NCBI GenBank assembly: GCA_016867255.1 | Contig: VGKB01000006.1 | Coordinates: 1-27,605 of the forward strand | Direction: 5' to 3' | DNA from: Candidatus Moraniibacteriota bacterium | Lineage (GTDB): Bacteria; Patescibacteriota; Minisyncoccia; CAIUEV01 | Length of the DNA: 27,605 bases | In this document: piece after piece, positions 5,111 through 14,320 of the stretch | Position numbering within the stretch: the first letter of the stretch is position 1 | How the letters are laid out: the number at the start of each line of letters is the position of its first letter | Position numbers and translations under genes: made by a program | Notes under the pieces: generated by a model | The model's input: the letters and a program-made list of their open reading frames with translations, nothing else | What the model was told of the DNA's origin: nothing | Databases searched by the model: none

Positions 5111-7315
5111 ATGGAGAATGGATTAGTGGTTTGCGAATACTGTACTGTCTGTGACTTGTTGAAGCTCACGGGAAGCGTTTTTTCTTATTTATTGGGGATT
5201 TCGTTTGCCATCGCTCTTTTTTTCGCGGTGCTAAGCGGTTTAATTAAGATTTTTGCGATTGGAGAGCCCCATTTTGTTTTTCTGACAAAAAGAACGCTGC
5301 GTTATGTGATTTTGGGTTTTGGAATCTGCCTTGCGGCTTGGCTCTTAGTCCATACCGCGCATAAAACTCTCGGCTTCCCGGGCAGCTGGTGGAAAATTGA
5401 ATGTGAAGAGCCGGAAGAAACGCCGAAAGACGATGAAACGATTTTAAATAAATACCTCGGCATTCCCACCGCGAAAGAAATTCACAAAGACGTTACCAGT
5501 TTGTATCCTTTGACCGAAAAGGGAGTAAATTTCGTAAGCATCAAATCCCAGGACTTTGATGCCATGAACCTAAAACAGGACTTGTTGGCGCTTTTACCGG
5601 GAGAGAAATTAAAATTTGTCGTTGATTTCAGTTCGGCGGACGCGAATTCAGCCAGTATAAGGAGGAATCTGGAGGGATATTTGGATGGAATGTCCGGCGG
5701 AAATATTGTCGCCTTTAGCGATCAGATCCAAAAACAGTTAGATTTAAATGAAATAATGACGATTGAGCGGCGGGATCAGGGATTTCTTGTTGAAGGCGGG
5801 AAAAACTATCCCGCCTTGACTGAAAACGATCAAGAAAACGTCGTAATTGAAGAAAAAGTTGACCAGCTGCTTAAAGCTTTACCCGAAAACAAATTAGAGA
5901 ATGTCTTAGTCTATTTGACGAAGTCTTACGGCGAAGAAGAATCGCAAAAATGTGAAGATTCGGGCGGCGAATGGACAAAATTTATTAACCGGTGCGCTTC
6001 CCAAAAAGCGGCTTGCGGGAACGGCGGACTGGAATGCTCTCTGGTAAAAAATGAGACGGCGGGCTGTCAATGTCCCGAAGGAAGCTGTCTGGTTAACGGA
6101 AAATGTGTGGACGCCAATCTAAAAGTGGCAGAAGATGAAGACGGAGACGGTGTTTCCAATGGCCAGGACGTTTGCCCGGAAACCCCCAAGGGTGAAGCTG
6201 TGAACCGGGAGATTGGCAGCGGAAGCGACGGATGCTCCTGCGGCCAAATTCTGCTTCAAATTAACAGTTGCCCCGCAACCCGCTGCGAAGGAAGTTATTT
6301 AGCGGTATACCCCGAATCAGGAAAAGACCAGTGCCAAAAAGGTATTGTCTCAACCCATTCCTGCGCCCCGCAGCTTGTTTACGACAACAGATGCTCCCAA
6401 ATTACGGCAATAAAGGACTTGGCCCAAAGGGAAAACAAAGCAAAGGAGGACGAAGAGTTTTACGGTAAATTGAAAGACTGGTTTGACCGCCAAAAGAGAG
6501 GGGAAGGGGAAGATAATTATTCCAATGGTTCCGGCACAACCGGAGAGGGAGATAGCGGAAGGGTTAGTACCGATTCTTCCAGCCCGCCGGGACAGGACAA
6601 GGGGAATGAAGGCACCTTAAGGGATAATGGAGCCACTGCCGGGGGCTTTCAGTCCAGTGGAGATTTTAACAGTCTCGCGGAGTGTATGGGATTTAAGCCG
6701 GGAGAAATCCCCAAAAATGGCGCCATGATCGGTTTCTGCCTTAACCCCCAGTGCACCCGAATGAATATGAGCTATCTTTCTCCCGAAGGAAAGGTTGTAG
6801 GCAATAATGGCGGGGCGGAGCCGATGCTTACTTACCCCCAAGGGCTAAATAAAGGGGGATTTGCCAAACCGGGGATGTATGCGGTCCAGACTCATTACCA
6901 TTATAGTCCGGAATCGGGTAACCCTTCGCCGCTTACTATGCGCGGCGACCTGCGGCTTTCTTCTGACGGCGCGAAAGTAATGCGCGACATTAAACATTAT
7001 AATATCCATCCCTCGTCGGAAAGCGAGCAAAGCACCGCGGGATGTTGCGGTACCGGTAATCGCAAACGGTCAGATAATTTTATGAAAGAGGTGTGGAAAT
7101 ACAGCCGCAACTGGGATAACGGACATTGCGAGCAAAGCAATCCACAGTGCTACAATCCTTATCGCAAGCACAATACGGTTTTATTTGGCGTTATGCCCTT
7201 CGGAAGCAGCCGGCAGGAAGTTTGCAATACCGATCCGTATCAAGCGGCAAAGACGATACAGAGCCAAAGTTCCTATTCGGGATACGACCCGCAGTGGATA
7301 AGGAAAAATAATTGA
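5111..7315 (+). CDS. Large Cys-rich membrane-anchored protein of unknown function
   Basis: The protein is 734 aa. The N-terminus carries two hydrophobic helices (about 22-50 and 62-83), an arrangement like small VirB2/TrbC-type membrane subunits, preceded by C8, C11 and C14. Residues 100-275 look alpha/beta. Residues 281-428 hold 16 cysteines, probably disulfide-bonded and outside the cell, with a thrombospondin type-3-like calcium motif DEDGDGVSNGQDVC (342-355). A low-complexity Gly/Ser/Glu linker (about 463-515) leads to a C-terminal domain (about 515-734) rich in Tyr, Asn and His (QTHYHYSP, 593-600) with a CC pair at 645-646. The ATG at 5111 is preferred because the longer frame starts inside tRNA-Arg. 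It is convergent with map. A surface or secretion-related role is inferred only from the architecture. Confidence 0.8.
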   Translation: MENGLVVCEYCTVCDLLKLTGSVFSYLLGISFAIALFFAVLSGLIKIFAIGEPHFVFLTKRTLRYVILGFGICLAAWLLVHTAHKTLGFPGSWWKIECEEPEETPKDDETILNKYLGIPTAKEIHKDVTSLYPLTEKGVNFVSIKSQDFDAMNLKQDLLALLPGEKLKFVVDFSSADANSASIRRNLEGYLDGMSGGNIVAFSDQIQKQLDLNEIMTIERRDQGFLVEGGKNYPALTENDQENVVIEEKVDQLLKALPENKLENVLVYLTKSYGEEESQKCEDSGGEWTKFINRCASQKAACGNGGLECSLVKNETAGCQCPEGSCLVNGKCVDANLKVAEDEDGDGVSNGQDVCPETPKGEAVNREIGSGSDGCSCGQILLQINSCPATRCEGSYLAVYPESGKDQCQKGIVSTHSCAPQLVYDNRCSQITAIKDLAQRENKAKEDEEFYGKLKDWFDRQKRGEGEDNYSNGSGTTGEGDSGRVSTDSSSPPGQDKGNEGTLRDNGATAGGFQSSGDFNSLAECMGFKPGEIPKNGAMIGFCLNPQCTRMNMSYLSPEGKVVGNNGGAEPMLTYPQGLNKGGFAKPGMYAVQTHYHYSPESGNPSPLTMRGDLRLSSDGAKVMRDIKHYNIHPSSESEQSTAGCCGTGNRKRSDNFMKEVWKYSRNWDNGHCEQSNPQCYNPYRKHNTVLFGVMPFGSSRQEVCNTDPYQAAKTIQSQSSYSGYDPQWIRKNN

Positions 7316-7323
7316 AAAAGAGC

Positions 7324-8127
7324 TTAAGCGGCAGGACGAAATTCTCTAAACCAGTTTAGGGGCGTGAGGACAATAGGATCTTTATGGGTAATGGCAACGC
7401 TCCATTCAAAATGAGCGGAAAGTTTTCCGTCGGCTGTTCTGTAAGACCAGCCGTTTTTTTGGTCTAAGCGAACATCTTCACTGCCTTCGTTAATCATCGG
7501 CTCAATTGCGAGAACCATTCCGGGACGCAGGCGCTCGCCCTTCCCCAAACTGCCATAGTTGGGAACGAAAGGGTTTTCGTGAACGGCGTAGCCGACACCG
7601 TGGCCAACCAGTTTTTTTACCACCGAATAGCCCATCTCTTCCGCCTGTTTCTGAATGGAAAAGCCGATGTCACCCAGCCGGTAGCCGGTGCGGCAATATT
7701 TCAGGGTCTTTCTGAGGCACGATAAAGTGGTGCGCACTAGTCTCTCTTTTGCGGAAAGGCTATTTGCCGATTTATTCCTGCCCGGTACGACAAACGATAC
7801 GGAGGAATCGGTGAATAATTTTTTATATTTTATTCCCAGATCAATGCTTACCAAATCACCTTCGCGAATTATTTTTCCAAAAGGCAGGCCGTGGACGACT
7901 TCGTCGTTCAAAGAAAGGCAGATATGAGCGGGGAATCCCAGAAAGCGATAGAAAGAGCAAGCCGCCCCATTTTCTGCGGCCAGTTTCATGGCTTTTTCGT
8001 CCAAGTCCTCTCCGCGCGTTCCGGCTTTTACCGCCATTGCGACTTGCTTAAGGATATCAGACAGTATCTTTCCGCCTTCCCGGAGCGTTTGGATTTCCCG
8101 CGCGGACTTTAGTTTTATATTTTTCAT
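7324..8127 (-). CDS. map: Methionine aminopeptidase type I
   Basis: Removes the initiator methionine from nascent cytoplasmic proteins. At 267 aa it is of normal type I length. The five metal ligands are visible as D96 (VSIDLG), D107 (LFTDSS), H176 (LVGHGVG), E209 (AIEPMI) and E241 (AHFEWS), with the conserved H79 (VVHGLP). The short insertion PGRNKSANSLSAKE (115-128) and the EWS form of the last ligand motif are small departures from the usual sequence. The ATG at 8127 lies 10 nt after the stop of the DHH-like gene, so the two are probably co-transcribed. The gene converges with the Cys-rich protein gene; stops are about 8 nt apart. Confidence 0.96.
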   Translation of the reverse strand: MKNIKLKSAREIQTLREGGKILSDILKQVAMAVKAGTRGEDLDEKAMKLAAENGAACSFYRFLGFPAHICLSLNDEVVHGLPFGKIIREGDLVSIDLGIKYKKLFTDSSVSFVVPGRNKSANSLSAKERLVRTTLSCLRKTLKYCRTGYRLGDIGFSIQKQAEEMGYSVVKKLVGHGVGYAVHENPFVPNYGSLGKGERLRPGMVLAIEPMINEGSEDVRLDQKNGWSYRTADGKLSAHFEWSVAITHKDPIVLTPLNWFREFRPAA

Positions 8128-8137
8128 TGATCTTATT

Positions 8138-9277
8138 TTACAGGATATTTTTTATTTTATCTTTAAGGGCCAAAAAACCCTCGCGGGCTTCGTCAGTTCT
8201 CTCAAAGTGGAGATATTCGGAGTTAAAAATCTCACCGCTCAACTCCTCTATGATTTTTTTGTCCTTGCCATTTTCGCGGTCAATTTTATGGATGAATCCG
8301 CAAATTTTTTCTTGGTCGGTTTGCCAGAGCAAAAGCAATTTTTTATTGCCCAGAGAAAGATAATTTTTCAGCCGGACAAAAAAGCGGCGCAACATAATGT
8401 GAGGAAATTTAAAGTTAATAACTTCCTCCAGATTCAGGTAGGACCAAATGATGTTTTCCTCTTCTTTGAGTCTTTCCAAGAGTTTACCCCAAAGTTTAAG
8501 GGAACCCAAAGATTCGGTCTCGTATAGGATGTTAAGGATTGTTTGGTGGTTGCCGCCTTGTTCCATCAAGAAAGCCGCCGTGTCAAAAGTGTGGGGAGTG
8601 ACTTTGGGATTTTTAAGATTATCGGTGGCCTCAATCAACCCCGTCAAGAGACATTGCGCCACTTCCTTTTTAATGGCGTCTTGATTAATTTTTTTCATTA
8701 TGTCGGTGGACAATTCCGCTAGGGAGCTTGGAATGGTGTCTATAATGTTCAGCTGGCCATAATTTTCGTTACCCGGATTGATGTCTAAGTTAATTATGGG
8801 CAATTCAAAAAACAGATCGCTGTTTTTTTCGTACACATCTCCCAAGTCGTTAAAATCGGTCGTCCCTAATGTCATAATTAAATCGTAGCGGAACTTCGCC
8901 GGCAAGAAGGAGAAATCAGCCGGGTCAATGCTCCCTTTTTGGGGGGTAATGATTATGTCCAGGTGGCCGTTTTCTTTTCTCCAGCGGACATTATCAATGT
9001 CGTTACCGCTGGTGTTAAAAGACAGAATAAAATCTCTTACTCCGCTTATCTGGTCAATTATTAGGTTATAATCAGGCAGGAAGGGATAGAATTTTTTCAA
9101 TTCCGCGAAACGAGGAAGGTAAAGAGTCGGGAACTTTTTACCGTTGGTCGTCCCCAGAAAAAACGCCCACGCTAAAAGACTGCCGAACAAATCGCCGTTT
9201 ATTTCGTTCTTAGTGAAAAGCAGTTTGTTTTGGTGGTTTTTAATAAGTTGGTATAACTGTTCTTCCTTTGATAGCAT
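8138..9277 (-). CDS. Degenerate DHH-phosphoesterase-like protein
   Basis: The 379-aa protein follows the layout of the DHH/NrnA phosphoesterases but lacks their catalytic residues. NEINGDLFGSLLAW (24-37) sits where a nucleotide phosphodiesterase has its NPDGDAIGS motif. DLIMTLGTTDFNDLG (132-146) matches the strand with the usual DxxxxxRLG. INLDINPGNENYGQLN (162-177) replaces IDHH-x-x-N. SSLAELSTDIMKKI (184-197) and GLIEATDN (213-220) match the motifs that follow. The DHH signature is DIN and the metal-binding aspartates are mostly changed, so it is probably a pseudoenzyme or binding protein. Residues 285-379 fit a divergent C-terminal DHHA1-like part. It precedes map with a 10-nt gap, and its ATG has no Shine-Dalgarno sequence. 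The fold assignment is inferred from motif spacing. Confidence 0.65.
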   Translation of the reverse strand: MLSKEEQLYQLIKNHQNKLLFTKNEINGDLFGSLLAWAFFLGTTNGKKFPTLYLPRFAELKKFYPFLPDYNLIIDQISGVRDFILSFNTSGNDIDNVRWRKENGHLDIIITPQKGSIDPADFSFLPAKFRYDLIMTLGTTDFNDLGDVYEKNSDLFFELPIINLDINPGNENYGQLNIIDTIPSSLAELSTDIMKKINQDAIKKEVAQCLLTGLIEATDNLKNPKVTPHTFDTAAFLMEQGGNHQTILNILYETESLGSLKLWGKLLERLKEEENIIWSYLNLEEVINFKFPHIMLRRFFVRLKNYLSLGNKKLLLLWQTDQEKICGFIHKIDRENGKDKKIIEELSGEIFNSEYLHFERTDEAREGFLALKDKIKNIL

Positions 9278-9322
9278 ATAAAACTGGGTTTTTTAATGTT
9301 TAAATTTTGAATTAATCTTATT

Positions 9323-9350
9323 AAAATACCCTGTTTTTTTAATCTTGCAA
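9323..9350 (-). promoter_or_regulatory. Candidate promoter for the DHH-like gene and map
   Basis: On the minus strand, TTGCAA (9345-9350) is followed after 16 nt by TATTTT (9323-9328). The pair lies about 46 nt upstream of the ATG at 9277. TTGCAA is its own reverse complement, so it could also serve as a plus-strand -35 box. The match is moderate. Confidence 0.4.
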
Positions 9351-9397
9351 CTTAACGGACGGGCAATAAATTCCTGCGCAAAAAAAGCGGGAATATC

Positions 9398-9426
9398 TTG
9401 TCTTTTTCCTAAAAGTGAAAGATAAT
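9398..9426 (+). promoter_or_regulatory. Candidate clpC promoter
   Basis: TTGTCT (9398-9403), a 17-nt spacer and GATAAT (9421-9426, five of six -10 matches) place the transcription start about 25 nt before the clpC ATG. No CIRCE or CtsR-type operator is seen nearby, unlike dnaK. Confidence 0.5.
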
Positions 9427-9457
9427 TGATGTAAAGGATATTTAAGTTTTTTTAGTT

Positions 9458-12175
9458 ATGAATAATGTGATATTGCGATATTTTACCGAACACTTGAAAA
9501 ACACGCTCAACCGAGCGCAAAAATGCGCCTTTACAAGGGGAAACAGCTCCGCTAAAGTGGAAGTCATAGATTTATTTAATGCGTTGGCACAGGAGAGAGG
9601 CGGGGTGGGCAGCGTTTTGATTAACCAATTAAGCGTGCTTAGGAGCAAAAGCCGGGTTAGCAAGAAAATTGGAAGAAAAGCTCAAGGATCGATTCCTTTC
9701 TCCCAGGCGGTCCATAAAATTATTATTGGAGCCGTGAGAGCCGCTCAGCAATTCCAGTTTCCCTATGTTGGAACGGAACACCTGTTGTTTTCCATTCTGG
9801 AAAACCCGGGGGAAGAAGTCAACTTTTTGCTTTCAAAAAATCAAACGGAATATAAAAAATTAATTGATCAAGTTAAAGTTATACTTTCTAAGGAAGAAAT
9901 TTCTTTGAAAGACCCCTTCTTTTTTGCGGAAAAAATTGAAAATAAAACAAAAAACGGCGTAAACGAATCATTATCGGAAACGGAGAGCCAAAAAGAACAA
10001 AATTTTTATCGGGATATTTTAGGGGAAGTAAGCGAACTTTTCAATTCCTTGCTTAACGAGAAGCAGAAGAGGGAGCAGAACGATAATTCCTTTCATTTTG
10101 ATAGATTTCATAACCGCCCGGCCTTTGGCATCGTGATGCCCTCCCAGCCTCAATACCAGCAAAAAAATATCAGACTATTGGATTACTTCGCCCGGGACAT
10201 TAACAAGGAAGTGGCGGAGGGCCTGATTGAACCGGTAATAGGCCGGGAAGAAGAGATTGAGCGGGCCATCAGGATTTTAATGAGAAAGACTAAAAACAAC
10301 CCAGTGTTTATCGGGGAGCCGGGAGTAGGGAAAACCGCTATTGTGGCCGGCATCGCTTTCAGACTGCTGGAGAGAAACGTTCCCTATAATTTGGTCGGCA
10401 AGAAAATAATGAATTTAGATGTTGGCCTTTTAGTGGCGGGCACTGCTTTTCGGGGAGAATTTGAGGAACGTTTCAAAAGAGTTATTGAAGAAGCCGAAAA
10501 GGATTCTAGCGTAATACTTTTTATTGATGAGCTGCACAATATTGTAGGGGCGGGCAGTGCCCAAGGGAGCCTGGACGCGGCGAATATCGTAAAGCCGGCG
10601 CTGGCTCGAGGATTGTTGCGTTGTATTGGGGCTACCACCTCGGAAGAATATCAGCAGTATATTGAAAAAGATGGCGCGTTGGAACGGCGTTTTCAGCCGG
10701 TGTGGGTTAAGGAAACTGATCCATTGGAAACGGAAAGAATTTTGAGGGGAATCAAAAATCATTACGAAAATTATCATCGGGTGAAAATTCCTCCGAGAAC
10801 CATCAAAAAAATCGTAACTCTGGCCAGCCAATACATTACCGATCGCTACTTGCCCGATAAGGCCATTGATTTATTGGACGAGGCAGCGGCTTACGTGGTT
10901 CAAGAGGAACATTCTCGGGGAGCAATTAGCCATTTACAGAGACTTGAAGCCCAGAAGGAAAAATTGATTAGATTAAAGGAGCAGGCAGTAGACGCTAATA
11001 ATTTTAAGTTAATAGAGCCGCTAATTCAAAACGAAAAAGATTTAAACCTGGCAATTAAAAGTTTAGAGAAAGACGTGCTTAAAGAAGCAAAAACCGTGCC
11101 GGTGGTAAGGGAAAAGGACGTGGCTAAAGTATTGGGGAAAAAACTCAATATTCCGGTGGAGCTTTTTCTGGAAGACACGAAGGAAAGGTTGAACCGACTG
11201 CCTAAAAAACTAAAAGCCCAAATTAAGGGACAGAACCAAGCTGTGGCAAGAGTCTGTAAAAGCTTAAAGAGGAAATTAGCCGGGGTGGTTGATTTTGACC
11301 GGCCAGCCACTTCCTTCCTGTTTGTGGGGCCAACGGGAGTCGGAAAAACCTATCTGGCAAAATTATTAGCTACAGAAATATTTTTAAGGCCCGATTCTCT
11401 TATTCGGGTTGATATGAGCGAATTTAGCGAAAAACACACTCTTTCGCGTTTGCTAGGGTCGCCGCCCGGATATGTTGGTTACGGCGACAGGAATAATTTT
11501 AGCGATCAGGTTAGGAAAAATCCTTACAGTTTGGTTCTTTTTGATGAGATTGAGAAAGCGCATCCGGAAGTTTTCCACGTTCTGCTTCAAGTGTTGGAGG
11601 ATGGTTTCCTTACGGACGGGACGGGTAAAAAGGTCAATTTCCGCAATACGATTATTGTGTTTACCACCAATTTAGGCAGTGGCGAATTCAATAAGAAAAC
11701 TCTTGGTTTTGGAGAGAAGGAAGTCTCCGGCTCTTTTAAAAAGGGGAAAAGCCGAAAAGTAAGGAAGTGGCTGGAAGAATTTTTGCAGCCGGAATTTATT
11801 AGCCGGCTTACCGACATTGTGTTTTTTGGGGCTCTCAAGGAGGGTGATCTTAAAGAAATCGCTCAATTAGATATTCAGAAGCTTAAAAAGCGGTTAAGCC
11901 AGACTAATAAAATAAAATTGAAGACGGGAAAATCCCTTCCGGCTTTCCTGGCGAAAAGAGGAATAGACCGCGAAGAAGGGGCACGAGCTATTCGGCAATT
12001 GGTGCAAACGAAGATAGAAGAGCCGATAGCTCAAATGGTCTTGGATAATAAGCTTCGGCGGGGAAGTGAAGCCGGAGTGCATTTAAGACAGGAGGGAGTC
12101 AGGATAAATTTAATTGAGAAAAAACCCAATAATGGCGGCAGGAATAACAAAAAAAGCAAGAGAAAGAATAAATAA
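9458..12175 (+). CDS. clpC: ATP-dependent Clp protease ATP-binding subunit, ClpC type
   Basis: Hexameric AAA+ unfoldase that feeds proteins to ClpP or acts alone. At 905 aa it is somewhat longer than typical ClpC. Clp-N repeats occupy about 1-145, followed by a variable linker (150-235). The D1 ring has Walker A GEPGVGKT (286-293) and Walker B VILFIDE (352-358). A short middle domain (about 485-545) is ClpC-like rather than the long ClpB coiled coil. The D2 ring has Walker A GPTGVGKT (624-631) and Walker B LVLFDE (692-697). LGF at 749-751 fits the loop that docks on ClpP. The C-terminus is a Lys/Asn-rich tail. Its end overlaps ligA by 44 nt. No Shine-Dalgarno sequence lies at the normal distance. 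Confidence 0.95.
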   Translation: MNNVILRYFTEHLKNTLNRAQKCAFTRGNSSAKVEVIDLFNALAQERGGVGSVLINQLSVLRSKSRVSKKIGRKAQGSIPFSQAVHKIIIGAVRAAQQFQFPYVGTEHLLFSILENPGEEVNFLLSKNQTEYKKLIDQVKVILSKEEISLKDPFFFAEKIENKTKNGVNESLSETESQKEQNFYRDILGEVSELFNSLLNEKQKREQNDNSFHFDRFHNRPAFGIVMPSQPQYQQKNIRLLDYFARDINKEVAEGLIEPVIGREEEIERAIRILMRKTKNNPVFIGEPGVGKTAIVAGIAFRLLERNVPYNLVGKKIMNLDVGLLVAGTAFRGEFEERFKRVIEEAEKDSSVILFIDELHNIVGAGSAQGSLDAANIVKPALARGLLRCIGATTSEEYQQYIEKDGALERRFQPVWVKETDPLETERILRGIKNHYENYHRVKIPPRTIKKIVTLASQYITDRYLPDKAIDLLDEAAAYVVQEEHSRGAISHLQRLEAQKEKLIRLKEQAVDANNFKLIEPLIQNEKDLNLAIKSLEKDVLKEAKTVPVVREKDVAKVLGKKLNIPVELFLEDTKERLNRLPKKLKAQIKGQNQAVARVCKSLKRKLAGVVDFDRPATSFLFVGPTGVGKTYLAKLLATEIFLRPDSLIRVDMSEFSEKHTLSRLLGSPPGYVGYGDRNNFSDQVRKNPYSLVLFDEIEKAHPEVFHVLLQVLEDGFLTDGTGKKVNFRNTIIVFTTNLGSGEFNKKTLGFGEKEVSGSFKKGKSRKVRKWLEEFLQPEFISRLTDIVFFGALKEGDLKEIAQLDIQKLKKRLSQTNKIKLKTGKSLPAFLAKRGIDREEGARAIRQLVQTKIEEPIAQMVLDNKLRRGSEAGVHLRQEGVRINLIEKKPNNGGRNNKKSKRKNK

Positions 12176-14261
12176 ACTCCGGGAGGAAGTAGAAAGGTTG
12201 CGTTATCGCTACCATGTCCTAAATGATCCGGAAATTACCGATGAAACTTATACTTCTCTGCGCCACGAACTGCTAAAATTGGAGGAGAAATATCCGCAGT
12301 ATAAATTGCCGCACTCTCCGACGGAGAGAATCGCGGAAAAGCCGCTCCCTAAATTTTCTAAGGTGGTCCATTTAGTCAAACAGTGGAGTTTGGACGACGC
12401 TTTTGATTGGGAAGAATTAAGCAATTGGGAAAATAAAAATTTAAGGATTCTTCAAAAATCATTAGGGCGGAAAGTTAGTCTTGACTACATAGCCGAAATA
12501 AAAATTGACGGCCTGCATATCGTCTTAACCTATAAAAAAGGAATATTAACAAATGGAGCCAGCCGGGGGGACGGAATGACCGGAGAAGACGTTACTAAGA
12601 ACATTAAAACCATTGAAAGCATCCCGCTGGTTCTTAAGGAGAAGGTGGATATGGTGGTAGAGGGTGAATGCTGGCTTTCCAGAAAAGAGTTGGAAAGAAT
12701 TAATAAAGAGAGGAAGAAAAGCCGGCTGCCCCTTTTCGCTAACGCCCGCAACGCGGCAGCCGGCTCAATCCGCCAATTAGATCCCAGGATCGCCGCCGGG
12801 CGGAAACTGGACAGTTTTTTGTATCAGGCGCATCCGATCCCGGGAGGACATTTTCCGCTTAGATTGGCGACCCAGGAAGGAAAATTGGAGTTGCTGAAAA
12901 AACTAACCTTTAAGGTCAATCCGTTTTACAAACACTGCAAGAATTTAAAAGAAGCGGAAGAATTTTATCAATCTTTCTCTCCCAAAAGGGATTCTTTCCA
13001 GTTCGGCGTTGATGGACTGGTAGTCAAGGTGAATTCCTTGGAATATCAAGATAAATTAGGATTCACCGGTAAGTCCCCTCGCTGGGGAGTGGCTTATAAA
13101 TTTCCGGCGGAAACGACCACGACACTCGTAGAGGACATAAAAATTCAAGTCGGTCGTACGGGGGCGCTAACTCCCGTCGCGATATTAAAACCGGTACCGA
13201 TTGCCGGATCGGTGGTGGGCCGGGCAAGTTTGCACAACGAAGACGAAGTGAAAAAACTGGATGTGCGGATTGGAGATACCGTGGTGTTGCGAAAGGCGGG
13301 TGATGTTATCCCTGAAATCGTCGGGGTAATTAAAAATCTGCGCGGAGGAGGGGAAAAAATATACAAAATGCCAAAATCCTGTCCTGTTTGCGGCAGAAGA
13401 ACGCAAAGGCGCTATTTAAAGAAAAATAAAGCCGCAGCCGCTTTGTATTGCTCCAACAAGAAATGCTTTGCGCAAAAGCGGGAGAAATTAATCCATTTCG
13501 CTGGCAAAAAAGGTTTTAACATTAATGGTTTGGGGGATAAAATTATCGTTCAGCTAATGGAAAACGGCTTGATTAGGGATTTTTCGGATATTTTTCGGCT
13601 GAGGAAGGGAGATTTAGTCCCGCTTGCACGATTTGCCGAATTATCAGCTAAAAACTTGGTTTCAGCTATTTCCGGCAGTAGAAATATCAGGCTGGAAAAG
13701 TTCATAAACGCTTTCGGTATCCGTTATGTCGGTGAAGAAACGGCAGTGTTAGCCGCCCGTTTTTTAGAAAAACAACCCGTTTTGTCATCTTCGGGCGACC
13801 CTGAATCGCACGGCTCAAAGAAAACCCAGAAATCCAATATCCTCCCAATACAATTAGCGGGGGTTGCCCAATCAGTATCCTTGGAGCAATGGCAGGAAGT
13901 AAAAGGGATTGGAGAAAAGGCGGCCGGCAGTCTTTTAGCTTTCTTCGGCGACCAGAACAATTTGCGGGAATTTAATAAATTTACAAAATTAGGTGTTAGA
14001 ATAATATTGTTAAGGGAAGGAAACCAAACAGCCGGATCAATAAAAAGCAAGACTTTTGTGTTTACCGGAACCCTGCCAAATTTAAGTAGAGACGAAGCGA
14101 AAGAGATGGTTCGCGCGGCCGGTGGGGCAATTGCTGGCGGCGTAAGCAAAAATACCGATTATGTGGTAGCCGGGACTGATCCGGGCAGTAAACTGGAAAA
14201 GGCCCGGCAGTTGGGAATAAAAATAATAGACGAAAAAGAACTTAAAAGGTTAGCCGGATAA
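12132..14261 (+). CDS. ligA: NAD-dependent DNA ligase
   Basis: Seals nicks in duplex DNA during replication and repair, using NAD+. The 709-aa protein starts with the NMN-binding Ia domain (YRYHVLNDPEITD, 25-37). The adenylation domain follows, with catalytic lysine K124 in EIKIDG and ARNAAAGSIRQ further on. Next come the OB fold, a Cys4 zinc finger (CPVCG then CSNKKC), helix-hairpin-helix repeats and a C-terminal BRCT domain (about 638-709, VFTGTLPNLSRDEA). A Ser/Lys-rich insertion of about 25 residues (around SSSGDPESHGSKKTQKSN) interrupts the HhH region. The ATG at 12132 is chosen over a TTG at 12114 because it gives the usual N-terminus; it lies within the end of clpC, overlapping by 44 nt. 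Two small hypothetical genes follow on the same strand. Confidence 0.97.
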   Translation: MAAGITKKARERINKLREEVERLRYRYHVLNDPEITDETYTSLRHELLKLEEKYPQYKLPHSPTERIAEKPLPKFSKVVHLVKQWSLDDAFDWEELSNWENKNLRILQKSLGRKVSLDYIAEIKIDGLHIVLTYKKGILTNGASRGDGMTGEDVTKNIKTIESIPLVLKEKVDMVVEGECWLSRKELERINKERKKSRLPLFANARNAAAGSIRQLDPRIAAGRKLDSFLYQAHPIPGGHFPLRLATQEGKLELLKKLTFKVNPFYKHCKNLKEAEEFYQSFSPKRDSFQFGVDGLVVKVNSLEYQDKLGFTGKSPRWGVAYKFPAETTTTLVEDIKIQVGRTGALTPVAILKPVPIAGSVVGRASLHNEDEVKKLDVRIGDTVVLRKAGDVIPEIVGVIKNLRGGGEKIYKMPKSCPVCGRRTQRRYLKKNKAAAALYCSNKKCFAQKREKLIHFAGKKGFNINGLGDKIIVQLMENGLIRDFSDIFRLRKGDLVPLARFAELSAKNLVSAISGSRNIRLEKFINAFGIRYVGEETAVLAARFLEKQPVLSSSGDPESHGSKKTQKSNILPIQLAGVAQSVSLEQWQEVKGIGEKAAGSLLAFFGDQNNLREFNKFTKLGVRIILLREGNQTAGSIKSKTFVFTGTLPNLSRDEAKEMVRAAGGAIAGGVSKNTDYVVAGTDPGSKLEKARQLGIKIIDEKELKRLAG

Positions 14262-14320
14262 GGACGGGCATTAAAATCACAGGCCGGATTTGTTTGCCGT
14301 TTAATTTTAACGCGAAAATT

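Noticed and set aside
4998..7315. Mobile element integrated at tRNA-Arg
   Set aside because: There is no integrase, no duplicated tRNA 3' end and no transposase in the window, so the accessory genes alone do not support an element.
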